Source: Mycoplasma leachii PG50
GTDB lineage: Bacteria; Bacillota_I; Bacilli_A; Mycoplasmatales; Mycoplasmataceae
Direction: 5' to 3'
Length of the DNA stretch: 64,000 bases
Assembly (NCBI RefSeq): GCF_000183365.1
Contig: NC_014751.1
Location: 186,001 to 250,000, forward strand
Made by a program: the position numbers and the translations under genes. This document shows, piece after piece, positions 21,899-31,924 of this stretch (its first letter is position 1; each line of letters starts with the position of its first letter). The notes beneath the pieces were generated by a model that saw only the letters and a list, made by a program, of their open reading frames with translations, had not been told where the DNA came from and made no database searches.

Positions 21899-22873
21899 AT
21901 GAAAAAACTTTTATTTTTATTTTGCATACCAATAATCGGTAGTTCTGCATTATTTTTTACATTAGGCAAAGAACAAAAATCATTATTTAGTTTTCAAACA
22001 GGTAAAAGAAAAATTGATAGAAGTGACGAAAAAAGTCATGTGTATAGTGAAGATGGAACTGAAATCACAGAAATTGGGTTCTATAAAAGAAATGATGTAA
22101 TAACAATAAAGCAAATACCACCAAAAATTAAGAAGGTTTCAGGACAATTACCTACTGAAATTAAAAGTTTATATGGAGCCTTTTCAAATAGAAATATTAA
22201 TAATGGTGTAAAAGTCACAGGTTTTGAAACATGAGATACTTCAAATATAACTGATATGAGCTATGTTTTTTCTAATAATCATATTTTTGATGCAGATATA
22301 TCAAAGTGAAAGACTAATAATGTGACAAATATGAATGGAATGTTCAAAAATGCAACACAATTTAATAATGGCGGAAAATCACTAGAATGAGATACTAGTA
22401 ATGTTACATCAATGGACTCTATGTTTGAAGGCGCCACTAATTTTAGCCAAAGTTTGAAAAATTGGAGAGTTGAAAAGGTTACTAAGAATAAAAATTTTTC
22501 TAGAGGAAGTGGTATTTTTGGCTATAGCAATAAAAAACCTAATTGAAATAGCATAACAGAAATTAATGATCCAATAGAAAAGAAAGTTGAAGACAAACAA
22601 CCTAAAATAATTTATCACCCATCTCCAACTTCACCAAAGCGTAAGCCTGATCCAATAAAGTTAGTAAAATTAATTCCTCCAACTATAAGACCTAAATCAT
22701 TACCAAAAACAACACCAGGACTAGAAATCCCAAAAGCTAATGCTACTGCAACAAATCAACAATCTAAAAAGCTTTCAACTTCTGCAATTGTTGGTATTGT
22801 TGTTGGGAGTCAAGTTGTGTTAACTTCTTTAGCAGTTGGTACACCTTATTTAATTAAAAGATTTAAAAAGTAA
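21899..22873 (+). CDS. DUF285/BspA-like surface protein, paralogue 2
   Basis: Protein of 324 residues, exactly as long as paralogue 1. The N-terminal hydrophobic segment is MKKLLFLFCIPIIGSSALFF. The header (EITEIGFYKRND, LPTEIKSLYGAF) and DUF285 repeats (WDTSNITDMSYVF, WKTNNVTNMNGMF, WDTSNVTSMDSMF) match paralogue 1 closely but not identically, and the Pro-rich linker diverges in sequence. The C-terminal anchor is identical in protein and almost in DNA. Both genes have a TGTAGGT box before the ATG, and a terminator follows this one. Paralogous exchange of the 3' end is likely. Confidence 0.85.
22749..22849 (+). repeat. 101-nt identical block, copy 2
   Basis: Second copy of the block at 21666-21766, in the same position of the second gene and in direct orientation, 1083 nt apart. 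Confidence 0.92.
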
Positions 22874-22878
22874 CTTGA

Positions 22879-22902
22879 ACCTAGTAAATACTAGGTTTTT
22901 TA
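22879..22902 (+). terminator. Terminator after DUF285 pair
   Basis: AACCTAGT (22879-22886) pairs with ACTAGGTT (22890-22897), followed by T-run. Confidence 0.87.
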
Positions 22903-22962
22903 TATTTTTATTAATTAAATTATTAAGTATATTTGTACATTTACTAATTATGAACTTATATG

Positions 22963-22991
22963 TTGTCATTAAAACATTAGAAAATGATAAT
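22963..22991 (+). promoter_or_regulatory. Promoter of fba
   Basis: -35 TTGTCA (22963-22968) and -10 GATAAT (22986-22991) with 17-nt spacing, 34 nt before the ATG. No gene lies between. Confidence 0.65.
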
Positions 22992-23024
22992 ATTAAAATA
23001 GATTTAAATAAAGGAAGTAATATA

Positions 23025-23918
23025 ATGCCAAAGTTATATCACAAAAAATTAGTTAATGCTAAAAAAATGGTAAGTGATGCACATAAAAAAAGATATGCAA
23101 TAGGTCACTTTAATATTAATAATTTAGAATGAACAAAAGCAATTTTAGAAGCAGCTGAAGCTTCTAAAACACCAGTTATTATAGCTACAAGTGAAGGTGC
23201 TATAAAATATATGGGTGGTGTTAATGCTGTTGTAGGAATGGTTAATGGATTATTGGATTATTTAAATATTACAGTACCAGTTGCTTTACACTTAGATCAT
23301 GGACAATCATTAGAAATGGCTAAAAAATGTATTTTAGCCGGTTATTCATCAGTAATGTTTGATGGTTCACATTTCCCGTATGAAGAAAATTTAAAAATGA
23401 CTAAAGAATTGATTGAATTTGCTGAAGAATATGAAGTTTCAGTTGAAGCTGAAATTGGTTCAATTGGTGGAGAAGAAGATGGAGTTATTGGTCAAGGTGA
23501 ATTAGGAGATCCACAACAAGCTGAGGAAATTTCAAAAACTGGAATTACTATGCTAGCTGCTGGAATTGGAAATATTCATGGTAAATATCCATTATGATGA
23601 CAATCACTTTCATTTGAAACTTTAGAAAAATTACAACAAGCTTGCAAAATGCCAATGGTACTGCATGGTGGTTCAGGAATTCCACAAGATCAAGTTAAAA
23701 AAGCAATTTCTATGGGAATTTCAAAGATTAATGTAAATACTGAACTACAATTAGCTTTTAGAGATGCAACTAGAAAATATATTGAAGAAGAAAAAGATCT
23801 TGATGATTCTAAAAAGGGATTTGATCCCCGTAAATTACTGAAACCAGGATATGATGCTTTAAAATCTACATTTTTGGAATTAACAAGTTGATTTGGTTGC
23901 CAGGGAAAAGCTGAATAA
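23025..23918 (+). CDS. fba: Fructose-1,6-bisphosphate aldolase, class II
   Basis: Zinc-dependent glycolytic aldolase splitting fructose-1,6-bisphosphate to dihydroxyacetone phosphate and glyceraldehyde-3-phosphate. It has 297 residues, usual for the family. Visible are LHLDHGQ (catalytic Asp and zinc His), MFDGSHFPYEEN, EAEIGSIGGEED (zinc Glu), GIGNIHGKYP and LHGGSGIP (zinc His residues). The start ATG 23025 has AAGGAAG 8 nt upstream; an in-frame extension back to 22875 encodes a hydrophobic stretch without a Shine-Dalgarno and overlaps the promoter, so it is rejected. Monocistronic. Confidence 0.95.
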
Positions 23919-23925
23919 TTAATTT

Positions 23926-23957
23926 AAAAGTTGCTTTGTAATACAAGCAACTTTTTT
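23926..23957 (+). terminator. Terminator after fba
   Basis: AAAAGTTGCTT (23926-23936) pairs with AAGCAACTTTT (23945-23955), followed by T. Confidence 0.88.
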
Positions 23958-23993
23958 AGTACTGAAAAGGAAAATGAAAAAATAAATTTTCTA

Positions 23994-24038
23994 TTTTTTG
24001 TCCTATTTTATTGTTTTTTGTCCAGCATAAAATATAAT
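23994..24038 (+). promoter_or_regulatory. Promoter with paired direct repeats before the AAA+/protease operon
   Basis: TTTTTTGTCC occurs at 23994-24003 and 24014-24023, 20 nt apart start to start (two helical turns). A -10 TATAAT is at 24033-24038, and TTGTTT at 24011-24016 would be a -35 with 16-nt spacing, so the second repeat overlaps the promoter. This is a plausible operator for an unidentified regulator. Confidence 0.55.
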
Positions 24039-24060
24039 AATCTTGAAAAGAGTTGAAATT

Positions 24061-25122
24061 ATGAAAAAGGCAAATGTTTTAAATTTGATTAGATATCATA
24101 TAGAAGAAAACGACATATCTTTTAGAAAAGAAGCACGTATTATAGCTGAAGAATTTTATAAAATGGGTGATGATGAATTAGGTGAATATGTTTTATTTAT
24201 GTTAAGAGATGCAAATCATTTTGTTCCACAAATAGATGAAGAATATGATATTCAAATACCGTTTACTCAAAAAATAGAACTTGAAAAAAATAATGAGCCT
24301 TTACCACTTCCACAAGTTATAAGTGAAGAAATAAAAGGAGTTATTAATGCTATTAGTAAAAATAGAAGAATAAATAAGTTCTTATTTCAAGGTTTTCCTG
24401 GAACTGGAAAAACTGAAACTGTAAAACAAATAGCAAGAATACTAAATAGAAATCTTTTTATGGTTGATTTTAATAATTTAATTGATTCTCGTTTAGGTCA
24501 ATCAAGTAAAAACATTGCTGAGTTATTTCAAAAAATTAATGAAACTCCACATCCAAAAAAAAATATTATCTGTTTTGATGAAATTGATGCTTTGGCCTTA
24601 GATAGAACAAATAAAACTGATCTAAGAGAAATGGGTAGAGTAACAACCGCTGTTTTCCAGGGTTTAGATAAACTAGATTCTGATATTATTGTTTTTGCAA
24701 CAACAAATCTTTTTAAACATTTTGATAAAGCTTTAATTAGAAGATTTGATCTTGTAATTGATTTTAATAGATATTCAAAAGAAGATATGTTAGATATAGC
24801 TGAAATTATATTAAAGCATTATATTAAAAAAGTAGATAACATTAAAAGTGAATTAAGATTATTTAGAAAAATTGTTTCATTATCAGACGAATTGATTTAT
24901 CCTGGTGATTTAAAAAATATTATTAAATCAAGTATTTATTTAAGTGATCCTAAAGATCAGTATGATTATTTAAAAAAGATTTATAAAAAAATAACTGATG
25001 ATAAGTTTGATATTAAAGAGCTTAACAAACATAACTTTACTGTACGAGAAATCGAAATTTTAAAAGGTTTATCAAAAAGTAGTGTAGCTATTAAAGTAAA
25101 GGAGCTAAACTTGAATGAATAA
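24061..25122 (+). CDS. AAA+ ATPase paired with a subtilisin-like protease
   Basis: Soluble ATPase of 353 residues. An N-terminal domain (about 1-85) is helical and charged. The AAA+ core has Walker A GFPGTGKT (about 111-118), Walker B IICFDEIDA (Asp173, Glu174), sensor 1 VFATTN and arginine fingers in ALIRRFD (about 227-228). A C-terminal region ends with a helix-turn-helix-like stretch (FTVREIEILKGLSKSSVAIK). ATG 24061 was chosen for the AAAGAG box; an upstream in-frame TTG at 24043 is possible. It overlaps the protease gene by 8 nt, so the two are surely co-expressed. I infer that it remodels or gates substrates for the protease; such pairs recur in bacteria without a settled role. Confidence 0.85.
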   Translation: MKKANVLNLIRYHIEENDISFRKEARIIAEEFYKMGDDELGEYVLFMLRDANHFVPQIDEEYDIQIPFTQKIELEKNNEPLPLPQVISEEIKGVINAISKNRRINKFLFQGFPGTGKTETVKQIARILNRNLFMVDFNNLIDSRLGQSSKNIAELFQKINETPHPKKNIICFDEIDALALDRTNKTDLREMGRVTTAVFQGLDKLDSDIIVFATTNLFKHFDKALIRRFDLVIDFNRYSKEDMLDIAEIILKHYIKKVDNIKSELRLFRKIVSLSDELIYPGDLKNIIKSSIYLSDPKDQYDYLKKIYKKITDDKFDIKELNKHNFTVREIEILKGLSKSSVAIKVKELNLNE

Positions 25123-27388
25123 TCTTATTATATTAAAAGGGAATTTTGAGCCAGGTAAAAATACTAGAAAATCTAGTGGTCCTGAAATACCAAAAACATC
25201 TACTATAAGAATAGAACATCTTGAAAAAATACTTAATGAATTAATAAAAGCATCTAGTTTTTGGGAAAAACAAAAAATAGATATTAATCCAATAATAAAT
25301 GTTAAATATAAAAGAATTATTTCTAAAAGTAAAAGAATAAGTTATTTATTATTAAAAAAATTACAAAAAAATAATGAACATATTATAGGTTCAAGTTTTT
25401 TAGATGAATCAATTGAAAAAAAGTTAGTTAAAAAACAAGTTATTACTTATTATTTGACACAAAAAGATTTGCAAGAAGCAATAAAGAGATTAGATGCAAT
25501 AATCAATATTTTAAATAAAAGTAATTTTAATCAAATTGATAATAATTTAATTAAACTAATTGATAATGAAGAATGTTTACCCATAAAAAAAGAAATTCAA
25601 AGACATGAATTTCTTAACAAAACGGTTTTTATATCAACTTTAGTGGATCTTAACTATGTAGAAGAAATTTTTGTAAAAACTAACCATAGTGATAAGAATG
25701 TTGATAGTGTAGTAACTTTATATGATATAGGTATAAAAGCTGTTGATTTGCTAAATAAACTCGGCATTAATGTTAATATGTCAAATTTTATTGATGATCA
25801 CACTTTGTTTTTAGATAGAGATCAGTATGATGAATTAAAAACTAGAGCACCTTTTTTAATATCTATGTCAGTTGAAGAACTTACTAAATTTGTAATAGAT
25901 GATAAAGAAGAAAAAACAACAATAAGTGATATTATTTCTATACCAGATCCAACTGATCAACCAATAGTTGGCGTTATTGATACAATGTTTTGTGAAGATG
26001 TTTATTTTTCTAAATGAGTAGATTTTAGAAAAGAAATTTCTGATGATATTTTATTAGATTCTAAAGACTACGAGCATGGCACTCAAGTTAGTTCTATTAT
26101 TGTTGATGGCCCATCTTTTAATAAGAAATTAGAAGATGGATGTGGAAGGTTTAGAGTTAGACATTTTGGTGTTATGCCACATTCTAGTGCAAATGCCTCA
26201 ACTCTATTTAAAAAAATAAAATCAATTGTTACTAATAACTTGGATATAAAAGTTTGAAATTTATCACTAGGTTCAATTTATTCAGTTAATTCTAATTATA
26301 TTTCATTATTAGGTTCTCTACTTGATCAATTACAGTATGAAAATGATGTTATTTTTATTGTTGCAGGTACTAATGATAGAGAATGTAAACAAAGAATATT
26401 AGGTTCACCTGCTGATTCAATAAATTCAATTGTAGTTAATTCAGTAGATTTTAAAAATAAACCAGCAAATTATTCTCGCAAAGGGCCTGTATTAACATAT
26501 TTTAATAAACCTGATATTAGTTATTATGGTGGAGTTGATAATAATAAAATTACTGTATGTGGTTGTTATGGAGAAGCAAAAGTTCAAGGTACTTCATTTG
26601 CTGCCCCATGAATTACTAGAAAAGTAGCTTATTTGATTTATAAAATGAATTACAACAAGGAAGAAGCAAAAGCATTAATAATTGACTCAGCAATCAAATT
26701 TGATAGACAAGAAAATCATAATAGAGATCTTATTGGATATGGTGTAGTTCCTATACATATTAATGAAATACTACAATCAAAAAATAGTGATATAAAAGTT
26801 TTGTTATCATATAATACAAAAGCTTATTATACATATAATTACAACTTACCAATTCCAACTGAAAATAGTAAATTTCCTTTTATTGCAAAACTTACTTTTG
26901 TTTATTTTGCTGAATCACAAAGAAGACAAGGTGTTGACTATACACAAGATGAATTAGATATTCAATTTGGACCAATAAAAAGTCAGTCTGAATCTATAAA
27001 AGATATAAATGAGAACAATCAATCTAGTTCTAGTTCAAATACTTATATTTATGAAGATGAAGCTAGAAAAATGTTTGCAAAATGAAACACTGTTAAATCT
27101 ATAGTCAAATGATCTAAAACTCTTAAGGGTAATAAAAGACATTTTATAAAAACAACAAATAGTAGATGAGGTATTAGAGTAATTAGAAAAACTAGAACTG
27201 ATAACATAAATAATAAATCAATAAAATTTAGTTTAGTTATAACTTTTAGATCAATTGATAATAAAAACAGAGTTGAAGAATTTATTAGTTTGTGTAATAA
27301 AAGCGATTATTGAGTTGCAAGCAAAGTTCAAATTAATAATAAAATTGATATTCATACAAAATCAAATGAATATTTAGATTTTGAATAG
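25115..27388 (+). CDS. Subtilisin-like serine protease (S8) without signal peptide
   Basis: Protein of 757 residues. The S8 catalytic triad is complete: Asp289 in VGVIDTMF, His321 in YEHGTQVSS and Ser494 in QGTSFAAPW, with oxyanion Asn420 in AGTNDRE. About 280 charged, helical residues precede the catalytic domain and about 210 follow it (a probable beta-rich domain after about 550). No signal peptide, lipobox or membrane segment is seen, so the protease should be cytosolic, unlike secreted mycoplasma subtilases. It overlaps the AAA+ ATPase gene by 8 nt (ATGAATAA) and is followed by a terminator. Function unknown: quality control, regulated proteolysis, defence or toxin-like activity are all possible. 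Confidence 0.86.
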
Positions 27389-27395
27389 TCAATTT

Positions 27396-27432
27396 AAATG
27401 GATTATTTAAACAAAAATAATCCATTTTTTTA
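27396..27432 (+). terminator. Terminator of AAA+/protease operon
   Basis: AAATGGATTATT (27396-27407) pairs with AATAATCCATTT (27416-27427), followed by T-run. Confidence 0.88.
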
Positions 27433-27458
27433 ATAAAAAGGACTCACATAAGTGAGTC
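27432..27458 (-). terminator. Terminator of the minus-strand MFS gene
   Basis: On the minus strand GACTCAC (27458-27452) pairs with GTGAGTC (27447-27441), then CTTTTTATT. It lies 21 nt past the MFS stop. Confidence 0.82.
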
Positions 27459-27478
27459 GATTATGATTATTTGATTAT

Positions 27479-28978
27479 TTATTTTTTGATTTGTTTAACT
27501 TGAGCTTGGATTTGAGCAAGTTTCTTATCTTTATTATTTAAATAGATTAATAAAGCACCAGCGGTAAATCCAACTAAACTGATAATAACAATCACTATCA
27601 TTAAAATTTGATAGGCAAATTGATTGTTATAACCACCTTTTATTAAAGGATCAGCAACTTTATATTTAGCAATTAAAACTGCTTGTAATTGTTGAAATCA
27701 AGCATCTGGAGTAAAGGCTACAACACTAATAATTCCAACAGCTGAAGCATAATGTTTTCTATCGATTCCAATTTCAAATAAAGTAGCTCAACGATTAGTT
27801 ACTAAACCTCAACATAAAGCACCTAAACATAAAAAGAATGTATAAACAATTATTCTCACTGTTCATAAATATCATTTAGGAGCTTTTTCTATTATTCAAC
27901 CAACTTTGAATCCAGGTAGTAGTAGAACTGTTGTTACTAAAAAAGTTCCTATCAAAATACCAGTCATTAAGAATTTAACATATTTACCGGTTTTATCAGC
28001 TATTTTACCAGCAGGAGCTGAGAAAATAAATCTAAATAAATAAGTTCTTAATAATCCACCAACAAATACAGCAACTGCAGCAACTTGAAGCGATACTTCT
28101 AAATAAGATACTAAAATGCTTAACCCCATTTGATACATATAAACACCCATAACAACAAGTGAAACTAATCAAATTTTTGCATTTTTTAATATTCCAAATA
28201 CATCTTTTATGTTAAATGAAGCATTTTCTTCTTTTTCTGATTTACCTTCTTTAACTGTAAATATTAATAAAATAACAGTTAGTGCTATTAATCCACAAAA
28301 CATATAAATCATAATTGAAAAGTTTCATACACTAGGAGTTGAAATGTTTTTCCCAGCAAATAAAGGAGTTAATATAAAAAATAAAATATATCCAATTGAA
28401 ACTAAAACTGTTCCTGCAAATCCATTAAAACTACCATGTATTCCATTTAAAATACCGTTTTGCTCTGGTTTACCTTGTTGAGATAATAATTTTCATAATG
28501 GAGCTCAAAAAATTATTTTAGCAAAAGCTCAAATTGAATAGATTATACATAGTTGAATAAAACGAGATTGAACTCCAGTTTCATTTAGAATTGGTCCATT
28601 AACACTAGAAACTAAAGCTCCACCAGCAGTTAAACCAATTGATCCATATCAAGCTCCAGAAACTCCAAATGTTGCAAGACCTATAATAGTTAATCACTTA
28701 ACACTAAGTTTATCTCCTAATATTGATCCAAAAAAATAAATTGCTAAAGAAATATAACCATAAATTGCACTAGCTTGAGATAAATGTTCAGTTTTTACTC
28801 CCAAATATAAACTTATTACTTCAGAACTCATAACATTTCTTAAATAAGAAGGGAAAATAAACACTAAAGTATCTGAAACTGCTAGTAGCATAATAACAAA
28901 TAAATGTCTTTTATCAAAAGTTTTAAAAGTTTTATTTATAAAATTTGTGAAAGGGTTTGGCTTTGTTGTTTTTGTCAT
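27479..28978 (-). CDS. MFS permease, paralogue A (divergent pair)
   Basis: Protein of 499 residues with about 12 membrane segments. The N-terminal pattern LSQASAIYGYISLAIYFFG followed by GDKLSVKW is a typical MFS helix 2 and loop 2-3, and closely matches the paralogue at 29183 (YSQAGAVYGFVAIPCYLLG). The middle loop contains a Glu/Lys-rich stretch, and the C-terminus is polar (AQIQAQVKQIKK). ATG 28978 has AGAAAGG upstream, and a 26-bp inverted repeat lies just before that box. Substrate unknown; glpQ after the divergent paralogue suggests a glycerophosphodiester or related phosphate ester (inference). Confidence 0.82.
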
Positions 28979-28999
28979 AGGACACTTACCTTTCTGTAG

Positions 29000-29025
29000 G
29001 TAGGTAATTAATTAAAATTACCTAC
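29000..29025. promoter_or_regulatory. Inverted repeat before minus-strand MFS gene
   Basis: GTAGGTAATT (29000-29009), 6-nt spacer, AATTACCTAC (29016-29025): perfect 10-bp arms, just upstream of the MFS-A Shine-Dalgarno. Operator or leader hairpin. Confidence 0.7.
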
Positions 29026-29135
29026 TATAATTGTAGTTGATCTAAAGTAGTCTAAACAAAGATTAATATATTTTCAATTTACTATTTTTATTTGCAAGCT
29101 GAAGTATTTATACAGCTATTAGCATAAAATTAGAT

Positions 29136-29161
29136 TATAAGGTTATATATTTAACCTTATA
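29136..29161. promoter_or_regulatory. Inverted repeat before plus-strand MFS gene
   Basis: TATAAGGTTA (29136-29145), 6-nt spacer, TAACCTTATA (29152-29161): perfect 10-bp arms, 6 nt before the MFS-B Shine-Dalgarno. Same geometry as 29000-29025. Confidence 0.7.
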
Positions 29162-29167
29162 CAATAT

Positions 29168-29175
29168 AGAAAGGA
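29168..29175 (+). promoter_or_regulatory. Shine-Dalgarno deciding the TTG start of MFS-B
   Basis: AGAAAGGA, 7 nt before TTG 29183. The nearby ATG at 29178 is in another frame that closes within about 20 codons. Confidence 0.72.
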
Positions 29176-29182
29176 ATATGTT

Positions 29183-30634
29183 TTGGTTAAAAATAAAATA
29201 TCTAAATTTGTTAAAGAAAATTTTGTTTTATTCATTTTAGCACTAGCTGATGTTGCTATTATGGCTATTCCGTTTTATATGGATAATTTTATTCCTAACA
29301 TGAACTTAAATTTTAAATTAAATCAAGCCGACTATTCACAAGCAGGTGCTGTTTATGGTTTTGTTGCTATACCTTGTTATTTATTAGGATCATATCTAGG
29401 TGATAAGTTTAGAGCAAAATCATTAGTAGTTATTGGTATTTTAATTACTGGATCACTTGGAGTTTGATATGTTTTAGTACCAGTTATTCCAATTATTGCT
29501 GGTAATAATAGTGCAACTCTTACTGGTGGTTTATTAATTGCTACAAAAGTGCAACTATATTTTATTTTTGGTGGATTTGCTTTTGCTACTTGTGCATTAT
29601 TTTGAGCACCATTGTGAAAACTTGTTAAAAATCAAAATACTGAAGGTTTGCCTGAAGAATTAAAAGAAAAACAAGTTGGTAAAAATAATGGTATGCAAGG
29701 AGCATTAAATGGTCTTATTGGACTTACAATTGCTTTATTTGGTACTTTATTGTTATCTCTTCAAAATTCAGAAAAACTAGGAAAAATTGGTGGGGAACAT
29801 GGAATTAGTATTGCATTTCTTATTTTAATTTCAGTTTATGCTGCATTAATTATAATTTCTGCAATTCTTGCTATCTTTTTTATTAAAGAACCTAAAGTTG
29901 AAGAGCCATTATCATTTTCAGTTAAAGCAATGGTTAATGTTTTAAAGCAAAAAAACATTTACTTATTATCTATTTTAGTTTTAGGTGTATATATGCTACA
30001 AATGGGTCTATCTTCATATGTTAACTATATGAGAAATATATTTTATGTTCCTGCAGTAGCTGTTATGATTATTGGGATTTTTAGAACCTATGTAATGCGT
30101 TTTATGATTTCTGGTTGATTTGGTAGATTTGCAGATAAACAAAAATCATATATTCCACTAATTATTATTGGACTATTTATTGGTATGGTTCTAATTACTA
30201 TTGGTATTGTTTTACCTGGATTTGCTAAAGATTATCCAAATGAAGAATTAATTAAAAAAACATCTGGAATTATTTTACAAGTTGCAGCTTGCTTTAACTT
30301 AATTTTAATGGGAGCTGTTACTTGAGCTGTTGTTACAATTAGATGATCTCCAATTGGAACTGATTTAAATATTCAAAATGATAGTTATGCAGCTGCTGTA
30401 AATATTGTTAGTGTTATTGCTTTTACTCCAGATGCATTCTTTAAACAAATAAGATCAGCGATTGAATCAAAACATCATATGCAAATAGATGGAGTTCAAG
30501 TTGCAGATAAACTAGGAAACCAATTAATTCTACTAGTTGTTGTTATTTTTGGATTTATTGGATTTTTAGCTGGAGTTGCTTTACACTTTTCACTAAAAGC
30601 TGATAAGAAAAAAATGATGTTATTAAATAAATAA
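29183..30634 (+). CDS. MFS permease, paralogue B (TTG start)
   Basis: Protein of 483 residues with about 12 membrane segments, homologous to the divergent paralogue A along its length (for example YSQAGAVYGF near residue 52 and GSYLGDKFRAKS after it, and VLGVYMLQMGLSSYVNY against GVYMYQMGLSILVSY). Translation begins at TTG 29183, because AGAAAGGA is ideally placed and no in-frame ATG is nearby. The polar loop around residues 150-180 separates the two halves less sharply than usual. It is followed at 94 nt by glpQ, suggesting joint uptake and cleavage of glycerophosphodiesters (inference from context). Confidence 0.82.
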
Positions 30635-30728
30635 AATTTCTATAATAAATTCTTAATAGATTAAATAGTAATCAACAAATAATTAATATTTAAAAAATTC
30701 ATTTAAACAATTAAAAGAGGTGAATATA

Positions 30729-31436
30729 ATGATCTTAGTAGCACACCGTGGTTTTAGAGGTCTTTATGGAGAAAACCGTGAATATGACTTTAAAAATGCA
30801 CTAACAATTTGTAAAGCTGTTGAATTTGACATTAGATTAACAAAAGATGACAAAATTATTATTTTCCATGATCATAATTTTAAAAGAATTGGAAATTTAA
30901 ATAGAGGTGTTAAAACCCTAACTTATGATGAAATTACAAAAATTCCTTATTTTGTAGAAAATCCATTGGCAACTCCTATTCTATTTGAAGTATTTATGGA
31001 TAAATATTTTGACCAATATGAAATGATTAATGTTGAAATCAAACCAGATCATTACATTGAAGAAGAATTAGATACAATTTTTAATGCAATTAAAAAATAC
31101 TGTAATAAAGGTGTTGAAATAATAGTTTCTTCATTTAGTCCAGTTGTATTAAAAGAAATTTTAAAAAGAAAAGAAAATTACTACAAATCAGGATATTTAT
31201 TTGAGAAAATGTCTCAATTTGATGTTCAATTAGGTAAAAAATTTGATTTTTTACACCCTCCAATTACTTTATTAAAAAAACAATCTAATTGTGAATTATT
31301 TAAAAAATTAAATATTCCTTTAAATGTTTGAACATTTAAAAAAATGTCTGATGTAGAAACTATACATAAAATGTATAAAGATTTAATCAATGGTTATATT
31401 TCAGATTATCCTGACTTATATCCAAAAACTAACTAA
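30729..31436 (+). CDS. glpQ: Glycerophosphodiester phosphodiesterase GlpQ
   Basis: Hydrolyses deacylated phospholipids such as glycerophosphocholine to glycerol-3-phosphate and an alcohol. It has 235 residues, typical of short cytosolic GDPD. Visible: VAHRGFRGLYGENRE (catalytic His and metal Glu), EFDIRLTKDDKIIIFHDHNFKR (second catalytic His), VNVEIKP-type IKPDH metal Glu region and the C-terminal WTFKK and DYPDLY. ATG 30729 is chosen because AGAGGTG lies 7 nt upstream; a GTG at 30720 overlaps that box. In mycoplasmas the product feeds glycerol metabolism and hydrogen peroxide production (known for the family's genus). Same strand as MFS-B, 94 nt apart. Confidence 0.93.
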
Positions 31437-31571
31437 ATTTAAAAATTTAATAGTTTATTATTAAATAATAATTCTAATTTTTAACTTGGTAAATCTTTAT
31501 TTTTGAGCATTTTATTGTATACTCTATTAGTAAATTAATATCATAATGATAACATAGCAAGGAGAATAACT

Positions 31572-31850
31572 ATGCCAAAAATTGATATTCAACCAAAGTA
31601 TTTTGACCAAGCAAAATTTATTTGTACAACTTGTACAAATGAATGAGTTTGTGGAACTTCTAAAGGTGAAGAAGTAAGAGTTGATGTATGTTCAAATTGT
31701 CATCCTTTCTACACTGGAGCTCAAACTTATGCTAATGTAGCTGGACGTGTTGAACAGTTTAAATCAAAATTTGCTAAAAGAGATACAATTAAAGCAGAAG
31801 CTCAAAAGCAATCTGCAGCTCAAAAAGCAAAAAACCAAGAAAACAAATAA
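31572..31850 (+). CDS. rpmE: Ribosomal protein L31
   Basis: Large-subunit protein of 92 residues. It keeps the zinc-ribbon cysteines (CTTC near residues 18-21 and CSNC near 38-41), followed by HPFYTG, the L31 hallmark. The C-terminus is extended by about 20 Lys/Gln/Ala residues compared with short L31. AAGGAGA precedes the ATG; a terminator directly follows, so it is monocistronic. Confidence 0.95.
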
Positions 31851-31852
31851 TT

Positions 31853-31880
31853 TGAGGTCTTAAGGACCTCTTTTATTTTT
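31853..31880 (+). terminator. Terminator after rpmE
   Basis: GAGGTC (31854-31859) pairs with GACCTC (31865-31870), followed by TTTTATTTTT. Confidence 0.87.
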
Positions 31881-31924
31881 TAAATACATTAAAATAATAA
31901 TAGTGCTAAGTGGAGGTTAATTTA

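Noticed and set aside
22875..23024. N-terminal extension of fba from 22875
   Set aside because: It starts 2 nt after the previous stop, overlaps the terminator and the promoter and would add an unrelated hydrophobic segment.
29178..29240. ATG at 29178 as start of MFS-B
   Set aside because: Its frame ends within about 20 codons and does not match the paralogue.
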